A stretch of 6,162 nucleotides of DNA from Acidobacteriota bacterium. Lineage in GTDB: Bacteria; Acidobacteriota; Blastocatellia; Pyrinomonadales; Pyrinomonadaceae. A program made the translations under genes and the position numbers. Where the stretch lies: positions 1 to 6,162 of the forward strand of contig JAFBAJ010000113.1 of the NCBI GenBank assembly GCA_019247865.1, written 5' to 3'. This document shows, piece after piece, positions 1 to 6,162 of this stretch. The notes beneath the pieces were generated by a model. It saw only the letters and a list, made by a program, of their open reading frames with translations, did no database searches and had not been told where the DNA came from. Within the stretch, counting starts at the first letter, position 1; each line of letters starts with the position of its first letter.

Positions 1-1
1 C

Positions 2-988
2 CGCCATCGTGGTGCGGGCCTCGGCGGCGGTAACGACGAGCGCGAGCAGACGCTGAACCAGCTGCTGGTCGAGATGGACGGTTTCGAACAGCTCGCGGGC
101 GTCGTCGTCATCGCTTCGACCAACCGCCCGGACATCCTCGACAACGCGCTCACGCGCCCCGGGCGCTTTGATCGTGAGATCACAGTCAACCTCGCGGACG
201 CACGCGGTCGTGAAGCGATTCTGAATGTTCACGCGCGCGGCCTCTCGCTGTCCGAAGGGCTCGACCTGGGCTGGATCGCGCGCGGCACGCCGGGCTTCTC
301 CGGCGCAGACCTCGCCAACCTGCTCAACGAAGCGACCATCGCCGCGACGCGCGATCATTCCAGCGCCGTCGAGCGCAAGCACGTCGAATACGCGCGCGAC
401 AAGATTCTGATGGGAGCCGAGCGGCACGGCTTTATGATGGACGATGAAGAGCGTTACGCGACCGCCGTTCACGAAGCCGGGCACGTCGCCGTCGGCCTCG
501 GCGTCAAGCACGGCGATCCGATTCACAAGGTCTCGATCCTGCCGCGCGGCCGCGCGCTCGGCGTCACGCAGTCATTGCCCGAACGCGACCGCCTGATGAA
601 GAAGAAAGAGTATCTCGAAGACCAGATCGCAATGCTCCTCGGAGGCCGTGCCGCCGAACAGCTCCTGCTGGAGACGATGACCGCCGGGGCCTCCAACGAC
701 ATCGAGCGCGCCGTCGAGATCGCACGCAAGATGGTCGCGGAGTTCGGCATGAGCCCGCTCGGGCCGATTCATCTCGGCAAACCCGAAGACCCGCACAGCC
801 AGGCCCTGCTCGACCGCGTCGAGCACGCGACGGGCGAGATCATCAACGCCCAGATGCGCCGCGCCTGCGAAATGGTCGACGCCAAACGCCCCGCCATCGC
901 CGAGCTGGTCGCCGGGCTGATGGAGCGCGACACGCTCGACTCCGAAGAGATCAATCACTGCTTCGGCGATAAAGCTCAAGCGGCTTAA
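2..988 (+). CDS. ftsH: FtsH-type ATP-dependent zinc metalloprotease, C-terminal part (5' end outside window)
   Basis: FtsH is a membrane-anchored hexameric AAA+ protease that unfolds and degrades membrane and short-lived cytosolic proteins. The frame is open from base 2, giving 328 codons, about half of a usual 600-650 residue FtsH. It begins with the [20 protein letters not shown] stretch that normally follows Walker B, so the N-terminal membrane segments, Walker A and Walker B lie outside. Visible are the second region of homology ([10 protein letters not shown], then RPGRFDR with the two arginine fingers at 155-157 and 164-166), the lid motif [14 protein letters not shown], the zinc motif HEAGH at 470-484, and the third zinc ligand Asp of GASNDI at 698-700. 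The catalytic residues in view are intact. The stretch between LGP and the last helical part is about a dozen residues shorter than in E. coli FtsH, and the tail after ETLD-like DTLDSEEI is short. It could be a divergent paralogue rather than the main housekeeping copy. The ATG at 74 is internal and is not the start. Confidence 0.95.
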   Translation, partial: RHRGAGLGGGNDEREQTLNQLLVEMDGFEQLAGVVVIASTNRPDILDNALTRPGRFDREITVNLADARGREAILNVHARGLSLSEGLDLGWIARGTPGFSGADLANLLNEATIAATRDHSSAVERKHVEYARDKILMGAERHGFMMDDEERYATAVHEAGHVAVGLGVKHGDPIHKVSILPRGRALGVTQSLPERDRLMKKKEYLEDQIAMLLGGRAAEQLLLETMTAGASNDIERAVEIARKMVAEFGMSPLGPIHLGKPEDPHSQALLDRVEHATGEIINAQMRRACEMVDAKRPAIAELVAGLMERDTLDSEEINHCFGDKAQAA

Positions 989-1107
989 AAAAAGCAGTTT
1001 CACGCAAAGGCGCAAAGGCGCAAAGAAAAGTACGCAGGAGACAGAGGCATTCCACCTCTTCGCGTTCTTTCTTTGCGCCTTTGCGTCTTTGCCTGAGCTT
1101 CTTTTTT
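987..1107. repeat. Imperfect palindrome of CGCAAAGG-type intergenic repeats
   Basis: The left arm (987-1030) holds three tandem GCAAAG-type units after TTTCAC. The right arm (1067-1107) is its approximate reverse complement, with CTTTGCGCCTTTGCG followed by GCTTCTTTTTT. The centre also folds: AGAGG at 1043-1047 can pair with CCTCT at 1055-1059 around a 7-nt loop. The whole element lies between ftsH and the next gene and starts at the ftsH stop codon. The same unit recurs at 2986-3012 and 3178-3200. Such repeats are dispersed in many copies in some high-GC environmental bacteria and give false reading frames containing FAPLRLCV-like peptides; this is general recollection. There is no transposase here, so a REP- or MITE-like non-autonomous element is the best description. 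Confidence 0.8.
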
Positions 1108-1110
1108 CTA
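992..1110 (+). terminator. Possible rho-independent terminator after ftsH
   Basis: The palindrome following ftsH has an A-rich left base (987-993) and a T-rich right base (1099-1110, with six consecutive Ts), so in RNA it would give a long hairpin followed by a U-tract. A second promoter-like box follows at 1118, which fits a transcript end here. The stem is long and imperfect, unlike a compact intrinsic terminator, so the role is only suggested. Because the base is A-rich on the left, the minus strand could also terminate. Confidence 0.35.
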
Positions 1111-1117
1111 TTTGGCA

Positions 1118-1123
1118 TATAAT
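1118..1123 (+). promoter_or_regulatory. Candidate -10 box (TATAAT) for the propeller gene
   Basis: A perfect TATAAT lies 35 bases before the ATG at 1159, which would put transcription start near 1130 and leave a leader of about 28 nt. No convincing -35 hexamer is seen 16-18 bases upstream, where the T-rich end of the palindrome lies, and there is no TGn extension. Support therefore rests on the -10 box and on its position in an AT-rich gap. Confidence 0.45.
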
Positions 1124-1145
1124 CAATCTTCTCAAAGACAATCTC

Positions 1146-1150
1146 AGGAG
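1146..1150 (+). promoter_or_regulatory. Ribosome binding site AGGAG
   Basis: AGGAG lies 8 bases before the ATG at 1159, a near-ideal Shine-Dalgarno spacing, and fixes the start of the propeller gene. The TTGACA directly after it resembles a -35 box but has no matching -10 and overlaps the initiation region, so it is taken as chance. Confidence 0.75.
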
Positions 1151-1158
1151 TTGACACT

Positions 1159-2985
1159 ATGAAGCACGATCCTCTCGTTGTTATCTCGTCTTCACGTCAG
1201 TGGATGTTAGTCGTCGGACTCTCGTTCATCGGCCTCTTTTTCTTATTTCCATCTACATCAGTCGAAAGGCGTGTCCGTTCCGCACCGCCGGAGGCAAATC
1301 TGGCAACCGGAAGATTCGCTTATAAGGTTATACGCTTTATGCACGGGGGGGCCTTTGCCTCCATCTTTATCGCTAACGGGGACGGTTTGGGACACACTTT
1401 GGCATCCGGGGAGGGCACGTCTTACCCGCAGTGGTCGCCCGACGCCACGAAAATCGTTTATTCCGATTATGGGATTGGCGGTTACACGGACATTTATATG
1501 ATAAGCCTTGACGGCACAAATCGAATTAATCTGACTCACACGCCGGGGGTGTCAGAGCGAAGTCCGTCGTGGTCTGTGACGAACAGGATCGCTTACGAGC
1601 GCGACGGTCAAATCTGGATGGTGAGCCCGTACGGCACGAATCAGGCCCCTTTCCCCGGCATTACGCAGCCCTCGCCGTCTGCGCCCGCGTGGTCGCCCGA
1701 CGGTTCGCAGCTCGCCTTTTCGAGCGGCGGCGATGTCTGGGTCATCAATGCCGACGGCACAGGCGAACGACGTATCACGACAAACAACGCAACCAGCAGT
1801 GCCCTGGCCTGGTCGCCCGACGGCTTGAAAATCGCTTTTGGAAAACGCGTCGTGTTATCCTCCGGCGCGGTTTTCACCGGAATCGCCGTGATTAACGTGG
1901 ACGGGACAAACGAAAGAGTCCTGACAGTACCCGAGGCGAACAAAACCGACGGCGACCCGTCGTGGTCGCCCGACGGCGCAAAAATCGCTTTTGACAGATA
2001 CGGGCAGAGTAACGTAAACAACGGAATTTATCTCATCAACGCGGACGGCACAAACCAGGTTAGACTTATCGGGAATGGGCCGGAATTGTGGTACGCTAAT
2101 CCGATATGGGGGCCGGTTCCAGTGGGGATCAACACGCCGTTCGATTTCGACGGCGACGCGAAAACCGACTTCGCAGTCTACCGCGCGGGCGCGACCCCGA
2201 CCGCACAGAGCTTCTGGTACGTCCTCCGCAGCAGCGACAACGTTTTTCTGAACGTGCAGTTCGGCAGCGGAGAAGACAAGATCACGCCCGCAGATTACAA
2301 CGGCGACGGCAAGACTAACTTCTCCGTCTTCAGACCCTCGAACGGCTACTGGTACGTCCTGCTGGACTCTTCCGGCAACTACAGTGCTGTGCATTGGGGC
2401 GCGAGCGGCGACATTCCCATCCCAGGAGACTTCGACGGCGACGGGAAAGCAGACCTCGCGGTCTATCGCCCTTCAGATGGAGTCTGGTACATCCTGAATA
2501 GCTCCGATGGCAGCTTCCTCGGGCGTCAGTTCGGCACCAGCACAGACCAGCCTCTGCGGATGGATTACGACGGCGACGCCAAATCTGACCTCGCCTACCT
2601 GCGGACAATCGGGACGGATTATTACTGGTACATCCTGCAAAGCTCTACCAACACAGTGTCCATCGCGAAGTTCGGCATCGTCGGAGACAAGGCTGTGCCG
2701 GCGGATTACGACGGCGATTTGAAGAGCAACATTGCCGTCTACAGACCGGGGACGAACAGGTGGTACATCCTGGACGCGGCCGGGACGGGCATTCTGGAGC
2801 AGCAGTTGGGAGAGAGCGGGGATGTGCCCGCGCCTGGAGACTTCGACGCCGACGGGAAGATGGACTTGACGGTCTTTCGACCGGGGGCAGCGACGTGGTC
2901 TGTGCTGCGGAGCGGCGGCGGCAGCCTCAGCCAGCAATGGGGCATCGGCACAGATTTGCCAGTGCCCGCTGCATACATCCCATAA
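1159..2985 (+). CDS. Exported or membrane-anchored PD40 (TolB-like) propeller fused to FG-GAP/VCBS repeats
   Basis: This 608-residue protein has no recognisable enzyme motif and looks like a binding or structural surface protein. Residues 15-30 (WMLVVGLSFIGLFFLF) form a hydrophobic segment after a short N-terminus with Arg13, so it is a signal peptide or signal anchor; no clear AxA cleavage site is seen. Blades of the PD40/TolB type follow, marked by WSPD-like motifs with Trp at residues 92, 138 (degenerate), 178, 218, 269 and 317 (degenerate), each typically paired with an INADGT-like strand. From about residue 329 there are six FG-GAP/VCBS repeats with calcium-loop motifs of the DFDGDGKAD type starting at Asp 329, 379, 424, 469, 516 and 561, each followed by AVYRP and WY(I/V)L strands. 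The protein probably forms two calcium-stabilised beta-propellers outside the cytoplasm. The start is fixed by AGGAG. The ligand is unknown, and attachment, polymer binding or a structural role are all possible. Confidence 0.9.
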   Translation: MKHDPLVVISSSRQWMLVVGLSFIGLFFLFPSTSVERRVRSAPPEANLATGRFAYKVIRFMHGGAFASIFIANGDGLGHTLASGEGTSYPQWSPDATKIVYSDYGIGGYTDIYMISLDGTNRINLTHTPGVSERSPSWSVTNRIAYERDGQIWMVSPYGTNQAPFPGITQPSPSAPAWSPDGSQLAFSSGGDVWVINADGTGERRITTNNATSSALAWSPDGLKIAFGKRVVLSSGAVFTGIAVINVDGTNERVLTVPEANKTDGDPSWSPDGAKIAFDRYGQSNVNNGIYLINADGTNQVRLIGNGPELWYANPIWGPVPVGINTPFDFDGDAKTDFAVYRAGATPTAQSFWYVLRSSDNVFLNVQFGSGEDKITPADYNGDGKTNFSVFRPSNGYWYVLLDSSGNYSAVHWGASGDIPIPGDFDGDGKADLAVYRPSDGVWYILNSSDGSFLGRQFGTSTDQPLRMDYDGDAKSDLAYLRTIGTDYYWYILQSSTNTVSIAKFGIVGDKAVPADYDGDLKSNIAVYRPGTNRWYILDAAGTGILEQQLGESGDVPAPGDFDADGKMDLTVFRPGAATWSVLRSGGGSLSQQWGIGTDLPVPAAYIP

Positions 2986-3200
2986 GTCTCACGCAAGGGC
3001 GCAAAGGCGCACAGGACAAGCTTACTTTTCTGGTGGTGCCTAAATTCAACTCTCTGCGCCAACTCTGCGTGAACTCTGCGTCTCGGCGTTGAGTATGGTG
3101 CAGCATCATCTCAACGCAGAGACGCAGAGAAGTCGCAGAGGAAACACAGAGAAAAACAATTTAGGGCACTATTACTTTTCTTTGTGCCTTTGCGTGAGAC
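2986..3200. repeat. Large nested palindromic repeat element, about 215 nt
   Basis: The element begins at the base after the stop codon of the propeller gene. Its ends are a perfect 11-bp inverted repeat, GTCTCACGCAA at 2986-2996 and its complement at 3190-3200. Inside lie CGCAAAGG-type units on the outer part, then CTCTGCG-type units on the inner part. The inner arms at 3074-3093 and 3110-3129 match at 19 of 20 positions, and even the loop (3095-3101 with 3103-3109) is nearly self-complementary. The GTGCCTAAATT stretch on the left (near 3037) has its counterpart on the right (GTGCCCTAAATT when read in reverse complement, around 3160). The left half is about 18 nt longer, largely from an extra unit and an insertion. 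No coding content, transposase or target-site duplication is seen. It fills most of the 239-nt gap before the nuclease-like gene. Confidence 0.85.
3074..3129. repeat. Inner hairpin of the palindromic element
   Basis: The 20-nt arms at 3074-3093 and 3110-3129 are complementary apart from one position, around a 16-nt loop that can itself fold. As RNA or single-stranded DNA this would be a very stable stem. There is no T-tract directly after it, so it does not look like a standard intrinsic terminator. Confidence 0.85.
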
Positions 3201-3224
3201 TGTTTTCTCCTGTAAGTTTTGTGT

Positions 3225-3953
3225 ATGGCGTATCCGGGCACGGAGCGAATCGAATTGCCTATCCTGCAGGAGCTGCTGGCGACGGGCGGGAACGAGGACG
3301 TGCGTTTTCTGTATGACCGGCTGGCTGGGTATTTTCCGCAGCTCGGAGAGGCGGAGGTGCTCGCTCTGGGCAACGGTCATCGCGCGCAGTGGCGGAGGCT
3401 GGTGCAGCGGGCCGGGCGCTCCCTCGACGAGAAGCGGCAGATCGAGCGGCATCGAGGGCGCTGGCTGATCACCAACGCCGGACGCAGGCGCGCGGAAGAG
3501 GAGGCGACCAACTTTGTCCCGGCGGAGATGGGGACGGGCGAGGCCGCGCGCGGGGAGGCGCTCTCGCACACGGACACGCAGCGGATGCTGTGCGACATCG
3601 GGCGCGTGCTCGGCTATCACGCGCAGGCCGAATTTGAGTATTATGATGTCGTCTGGCGAGAGAACGAGAGCAGCCCGCGCCTGAGCCATGTCTTTGAAGT
3701 TCAGCACAAGGGCAACATTGACGCCGCGCTGGCGAAATTGAAGCGCGCGCACGACGCACAGCGCACGAAACCTTTTCTCGTCATCGCCAGCGAACGCGAT
3801 AACAATCGCGCGATTAAATCCATGAGCATCGCGCGGACGGGAGCTTTTCACGAGATAGGACGCGTGACCACGATCCTGAGTTTCGAGCAGATACGCAGGC
3901 TCCACCGCGCCCTCACATCGGTCGAAGAAATACTCGCAACTCTCTTCGAGTGA
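3225..3953 (+). CDS. Mrr-N-like winged helix plus putative PD-(D/E)xK nuclease domain protein
   Basis: This 242-residue cytosolic protein is a putative DNA-binding nuclease. Residues about 11-93 resemble the Mrr N-terminal winged helix: LPILQELLATGG, then a helix ending AQWRRLVQRAG and a strand pair ending RGRWLITNAGRRRAEEE. After a linker, residues about 113-230 fit a restriction-endonuclease-like core: helix HTDTQRMLCDIGRVLGY, strand EFEYYDVVW with Asp141, strand SHVFEVQHKGN with Glu158 and Gln160, helix NIDAALAKLKRAHD, then strand KPFLVIASE. Gln replaces the usual Lys, as in BglII; Lys162 is an alternative. The C-terminal GAFHEIGRVTTILSFEQI stretch resembles a family I recall from archaea and bacteria, not confirmed here. 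An in-frame TAA at 3213-3215 limits the start to TTG 3219 or ATG 3225, and ATG is preferred. No Shine-Dalgarno sequence is visible. The stop overlaps the mutS start, so the two genes are probably coupled. No methyltransferase gene is present, so it is not obviously part of a classical restriction-modification pair. Confidence 0.75.
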   Translation: MAYPGTERIELPILQELLATGGNEDVRFLYDRLAGYFPQLGEAEVLALGNGHRAQWRRLVQRAGRSLDEKRQIERHRGRWLITNAGRRRAEEEATNFVPAEMGTGEAARGEALSHTDTQRMLCDIGRVLGYHAQAEFEYYDVVWRENESSPRLSHVFEVQHKGNIDAALAKLKRAHDAQRTKPFLVIASERDNNRAIKSMSIARTGAFHEIGRVTTILSFEQIRRLHRALTSVEEILATLFE

Positions 3954-6162
3954 TGACGGCGAACACCACCACCCCACTGCGCAAACAGTATCTGGAAATC
4001 AAGCGGCGACACTCGGACGCCATCCTGCTGTTTCGCATAGGCGATTTTTACGAAGCCTTCGATGACGACGCGCGTCTGCTGGCGCGCGAGCTTGACATCG
4101 TGCTGACCTCCAAGCCGATGGGCAAGGGCTTGCGCATCCCGCTCGCGGGCGTTCCGCATCACAGTCTCGAAAGACATCTGGCGACGCTCATCGCACGCGG
4201 CCACCGCGTTGCCATCTGCGAACAGCTCTCCGCCACGCCCGTCAAAGGCGAAGCCGGTCGCGGCCTCATCGAGCGCGACGTCGTTCGCATCGTGACGCCC
4301 GGCACAGTCCTTGAGCCCGGACTCCTGCAAAGCAAGACGAACAATTATCTGGCGGCGTGCGTCAGCGACGGCAAGCGCGCAGGCATCGCTTACGCGGATG
4401 TGACGACGGGCGAGTTCGCCGCGACCGAAGTGGAGAACGCGGCGATGATTCCGGAGCTGCAACGCCTAGCGCCTTCTGAGCTGCTCGTGCCTTCAAAAAG
4501 CAGGAGCGACGCACAGGCCGAACCGCTGCCCGGCTTCATCACGTGCTGCGATGATGTGCATTTTGAATACGAGCGTGCACGCCGCGCCCTGTGCGAGCAT
4601 TTCGGCGTGCGCTCGCTGGCTCCCTTCGGTCTCACGCGCTGGCCGCTGGCGACCGCTGCGGCCGGAGCGATCATCGCTTATCTGCGCGAGATGCAGACGC
4701 TCGCCTCGGAGCAGTTGACGCGCCTCAAGAGCTACCGGACGGACAATTTCATGACGCTCGACGCGCAGACCTTCCGCAGTCTCGAAATCTTCGAGAGCGG
4801 AACGGCCGCGCCGTCTTTGCTCAAAGCGCTGGACGAGACGCGCACGGCGATGGGCGGGCGTCTGCTCCGGCGGTGGCTGCAACAGCCGCTGCTGGACGTG
4901 GCGGAGATCGTCCGGCGACAGGAGCACGTCGCGTGGTTCCTGGCGCAGCGCAAGGCGCGTGCGGAACTCTCCGCCATCTTTGAGCCGATGCATGATCTGG
5001 AGCGGCTCTCTTCGCGTGCGCGCGCGTCCGTCATCAGCGCGCAGGAGCTGCTCGCGCTGGGGCAGAGCCTCGAAGCGATTCCGCAGGTGCGCTCGATCCT
5101 GCAACGCGAGGCCGGGCGTTTCGCAACGACGCTCGAAGCTTTGCCTGCGTGCGAGAGCGCGGCGAGCATCATCCGTTCGGCCATCTCGGAAGAGCTGCCT
5201 TCGCGCAACGAGCAGACGGGCGTGATTCGAGCTGGTTATTCGGAAGAGCTGGACAGCCTGCGCGCGCTGCTCGGCAACGGGAAGACCTTTCTCGCGGAGC
5301 TGGAACAGCGCGAGCGCGCACGCACCGGCATCAAGAGCCTGCGCGTCGGCTACAACAAGGTCTTCGGCTACTTCATCGAAGTCACCAAGCCGAACCTGCA
5401 TCTCATCTCCGAAGATTACACGCGCAAGCAGACGCTCGCGCAGGCCGAGCGCTTCGTCACGCTGGAGCTCAAGGAGTACGAATCGCTCGTCCTGCATGCG
5501 CAGGAGAGGATCGCGGAGCTGGAAGCGAATCTCTTTCGACACGTCTGCGCAGAGGTTTCGAAGAGCCGCGCGGACATTCTCAACGCCGCCGCCTCTCTGG
5601 CCTATCTGGACGTGATAATTTCTTTCGCCGCGACCGCCGAAGAGTACCGCTATACGCGCCCGACGGTCGTGGACAACGCGCAGCTTTATATCCGGGAAGG
5701 CCGCCATCCGGTGCTCGAAAGAGTCCTCGACGAAGAGACTCCGTTCATCTCGAACGATGTCGAACTGGGCGGCGAGGGCGCGCCGCAGATCGCGCTCATC
5801 ACAGGGCCGAACATGAGCGGCAAGTCAACCTACCTGCGGCAGACCGCGCTCATCGTCCTGATGGCACAGACCGGAAGCTTCGTCCCCGCTTCAGCCGCGA
5901 CCGTCGGCCTGTGCGACCGCATCTTCACGCGCATAGGGCTCTACGACCGCCTCGGCAGCGGCGAATCCACCTTCATGACGGAGATGGTCGAGACAGCACA
6001 GATCCTGCATCACGCGACGCCGCGCTCGCTCGTGCTGCTGGATGAGCTGGGGCGCGGGACTTCGACCTACGACGGCCTGGCGGTCGCGCGCGCAGTGCTT
6101 GAGTACATGCACAATCATCCGCAGGTCAGAACCAAGACGCTCTTCGCGACGCACTACCACGA
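3953..6162 (+). CDS. mutS: DNA mismatch repair protein MutS (3' end outside window)
   Basis: MutS finds base mismatches and small loops and uses ATP to launch repair. The frame is open without a break from ATG 3953 to the window end: 736 codons of an expected 810-860. The N-terminal mismatch-binding domain is present, with GDFYE at residues 30-34 holding the Phe32-x-Glu34 that probes the mismatch. This identifies MutS1 rather than MutS2. VRIVTPGT ends the first domain. The core motif VGYNKVFGYFIEVTKPN starts near residue 465 and is followed by the clamp region. The ATPase has Walker A GPNMSGKST (618-626), the GESTFMTEM signature (670-678), Walker B LVLLDELGRGTST with Asp697 and Glu698, and the switch ATHYH ending at residue 736. 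All key residues seen are intact. The C-terminal helix-turn-helix and tetramer region lies outside. The start overlaps the preceding stop by one base (TGATG), and no strong Shine-Dalgarno sequence is seen, so translation probably depends on the upstream gene. mutL is not in view. Confidence 0.97.
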   Translation, partial: MTANTTTPLRKQYLEIKRRHSDAILLFRIGDFYEAFDDDARLLARELDIVLTSKPMGKGLRIPLAGVPHHSLERHLATLIARGHRVAICEQLSATPVKGEAGRGLIERDVVRIVTPGTVLEPGLLQSKTNNYLAACVSDGKRAGIAYADVTTGEFAATEVENAAMIPELQRLAPSELLVPSKSRSDAQAEPLPGFITCCDDVHFEYERARRALCEHFGVRSLAPFGLTRWPLATAAAGAIIAYLREMQTLASEQLTRLKSYRTDNFMTLDAQTFRSLEIFESGTAAPSLLKALDETRTAMGGRLLRRWLQQPLLDVAEIVRRQEHVAWFLAQRKARAELSAIFEPMHDLERLSSRARASVISAQELLALGQSLEAIPQVRSILQREAGRFATTLEALPACESAASIIRSAISEELPSRNEQTGVIRAGYSEELDSLRALLGNGKTFLAELEQRERARTGIKSLRVGYNKVFGYFIEVTKPNLHLISEDYTRKQTLAQAERFVTLELKEYESLVLHAQERIAELEANLFRHVCAEVSKSRADILNAAASLAYLDVIISFAATAEEYRYTRPTVVDNAQLYIREGRHPVLERVLDEETPFISNDVELGGEGAPQIALITGPNMSGKSTYLRQTALIVLMAQTGSFVPASAATVGLCDRIFTRIGLYDRLGSGESTFMTEMVETAQILHHATPRSLVLLDELGRGTSTYDGLAVARAVLEYMHNHPQVRTKTLFATHYH

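Noticed and set aside
1001..1030. Tandem CGCAAAGG units considered as a CRISPR array
   Set aside because: The units are about 9 nt, directly adjacent and without spacers of regular length, and the whole is palindromic.
1151..1156. TTGACA as a -35 box
   Set aside because: It lies between the ribosome binding site and the ATG and has no -10 box at a proper distance.
951..1157. Minus-strand peptides with FAPLRLCV-like and CAFAPLRE-like sequence
   Set aside because: These are translations of the CGCAAAGG repeat and recur at each copy; they are a known kind of false gene from intergenic repeats.
3225..3953. Nuclease-like gene as a member of a classical restriction-modification system
   Set aside because: No methyltransferase or specificity gene is adjacent in view; the neighbour is mutS.
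3111..3977. Minus-strand open frame of 288 codons across the nuclease-like gene and the repeat
   Set aside because: It is antisense to a gene with a clear domain pattern, and its C-terminus is translated from the palindromic repeat.
4493..5707. Long minus-strand open frame of 404 codons
   Set aside because: It lies wholly opposite mutS, whose frame is intact with all motifs. The product is Arg- and Leu-rich with no recognisable domain, typical of a high-GC antisense shadow.
5149..6045. Plus-strand open frame of 298 codons inside mutS
   Set aside because: It overlaps the mutS ATPase region in another frame. Its product is extremely rich in Arg, Ala and Gly without any domain pattern, so it is a shadow frame.

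Overview
The window carries four protein-coding genes, all on the + strand, separated by two intergenic repeat elements. It reads as a high-GC bacterial chromosome. A protein joining a PD40/TolB-like propeller to FG-GAP (VCBS) repeats, together with CGCAAAGG-type intergenic repeats, suggests Acidobacteriota, perhaps Blastocatellia/Pyrinomonadaceae. That placement is an inference from family style and was not tested by any search.

Layout. (1) Positions 2-988 are the C-terminal half of an FtsH-type AAA+ zinc metalloprotease, entering just after where Walker B would lie and keeping the arginine fingers and the zinc site. (2) Positions 989-1158 hold an imperfect palindrome of CGCAAAGG-type repeats with an A-tract and a T-tract at its ends, then a TATAAT box and a good ribosome binding site. 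(3) Positions 1159-2985 encode a 608-residue exported or membrane-anchored protein with six PD40/TolB-like blades followed by six calcium-loop FG-GAP repeats. (4) Positions 2986-3200 form a second, larger palindrome of about 215 nt that starts at the base after the stop codon. (5) Positions 3225-3953 encode a 242-residue protein with an Mrr-N-like winged helix and a putative PD-(D/E)xK nuclease domain of ExQ type. (6) Positions 3953-6162 are mutS, open to the window end, 736 codons seen. Its ATG overlaps the stop of the nuclease-like gene by one base (TGATG).

How the parts work together. The nuclease-like gene and mutS look like a translationally coupled pair. The most interesting hypothesis here is that the nuclease-like protein acts on DNA in the same repair or genome-defence setting as MutS. 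The ftsH and propeller genes seem to be independent units: each is followed directly by a palindromic repeat element, and the propeller gene has its own promoter-like box. I saw no tRNA, rRNA, CRISPR array, transposase or phage gene.
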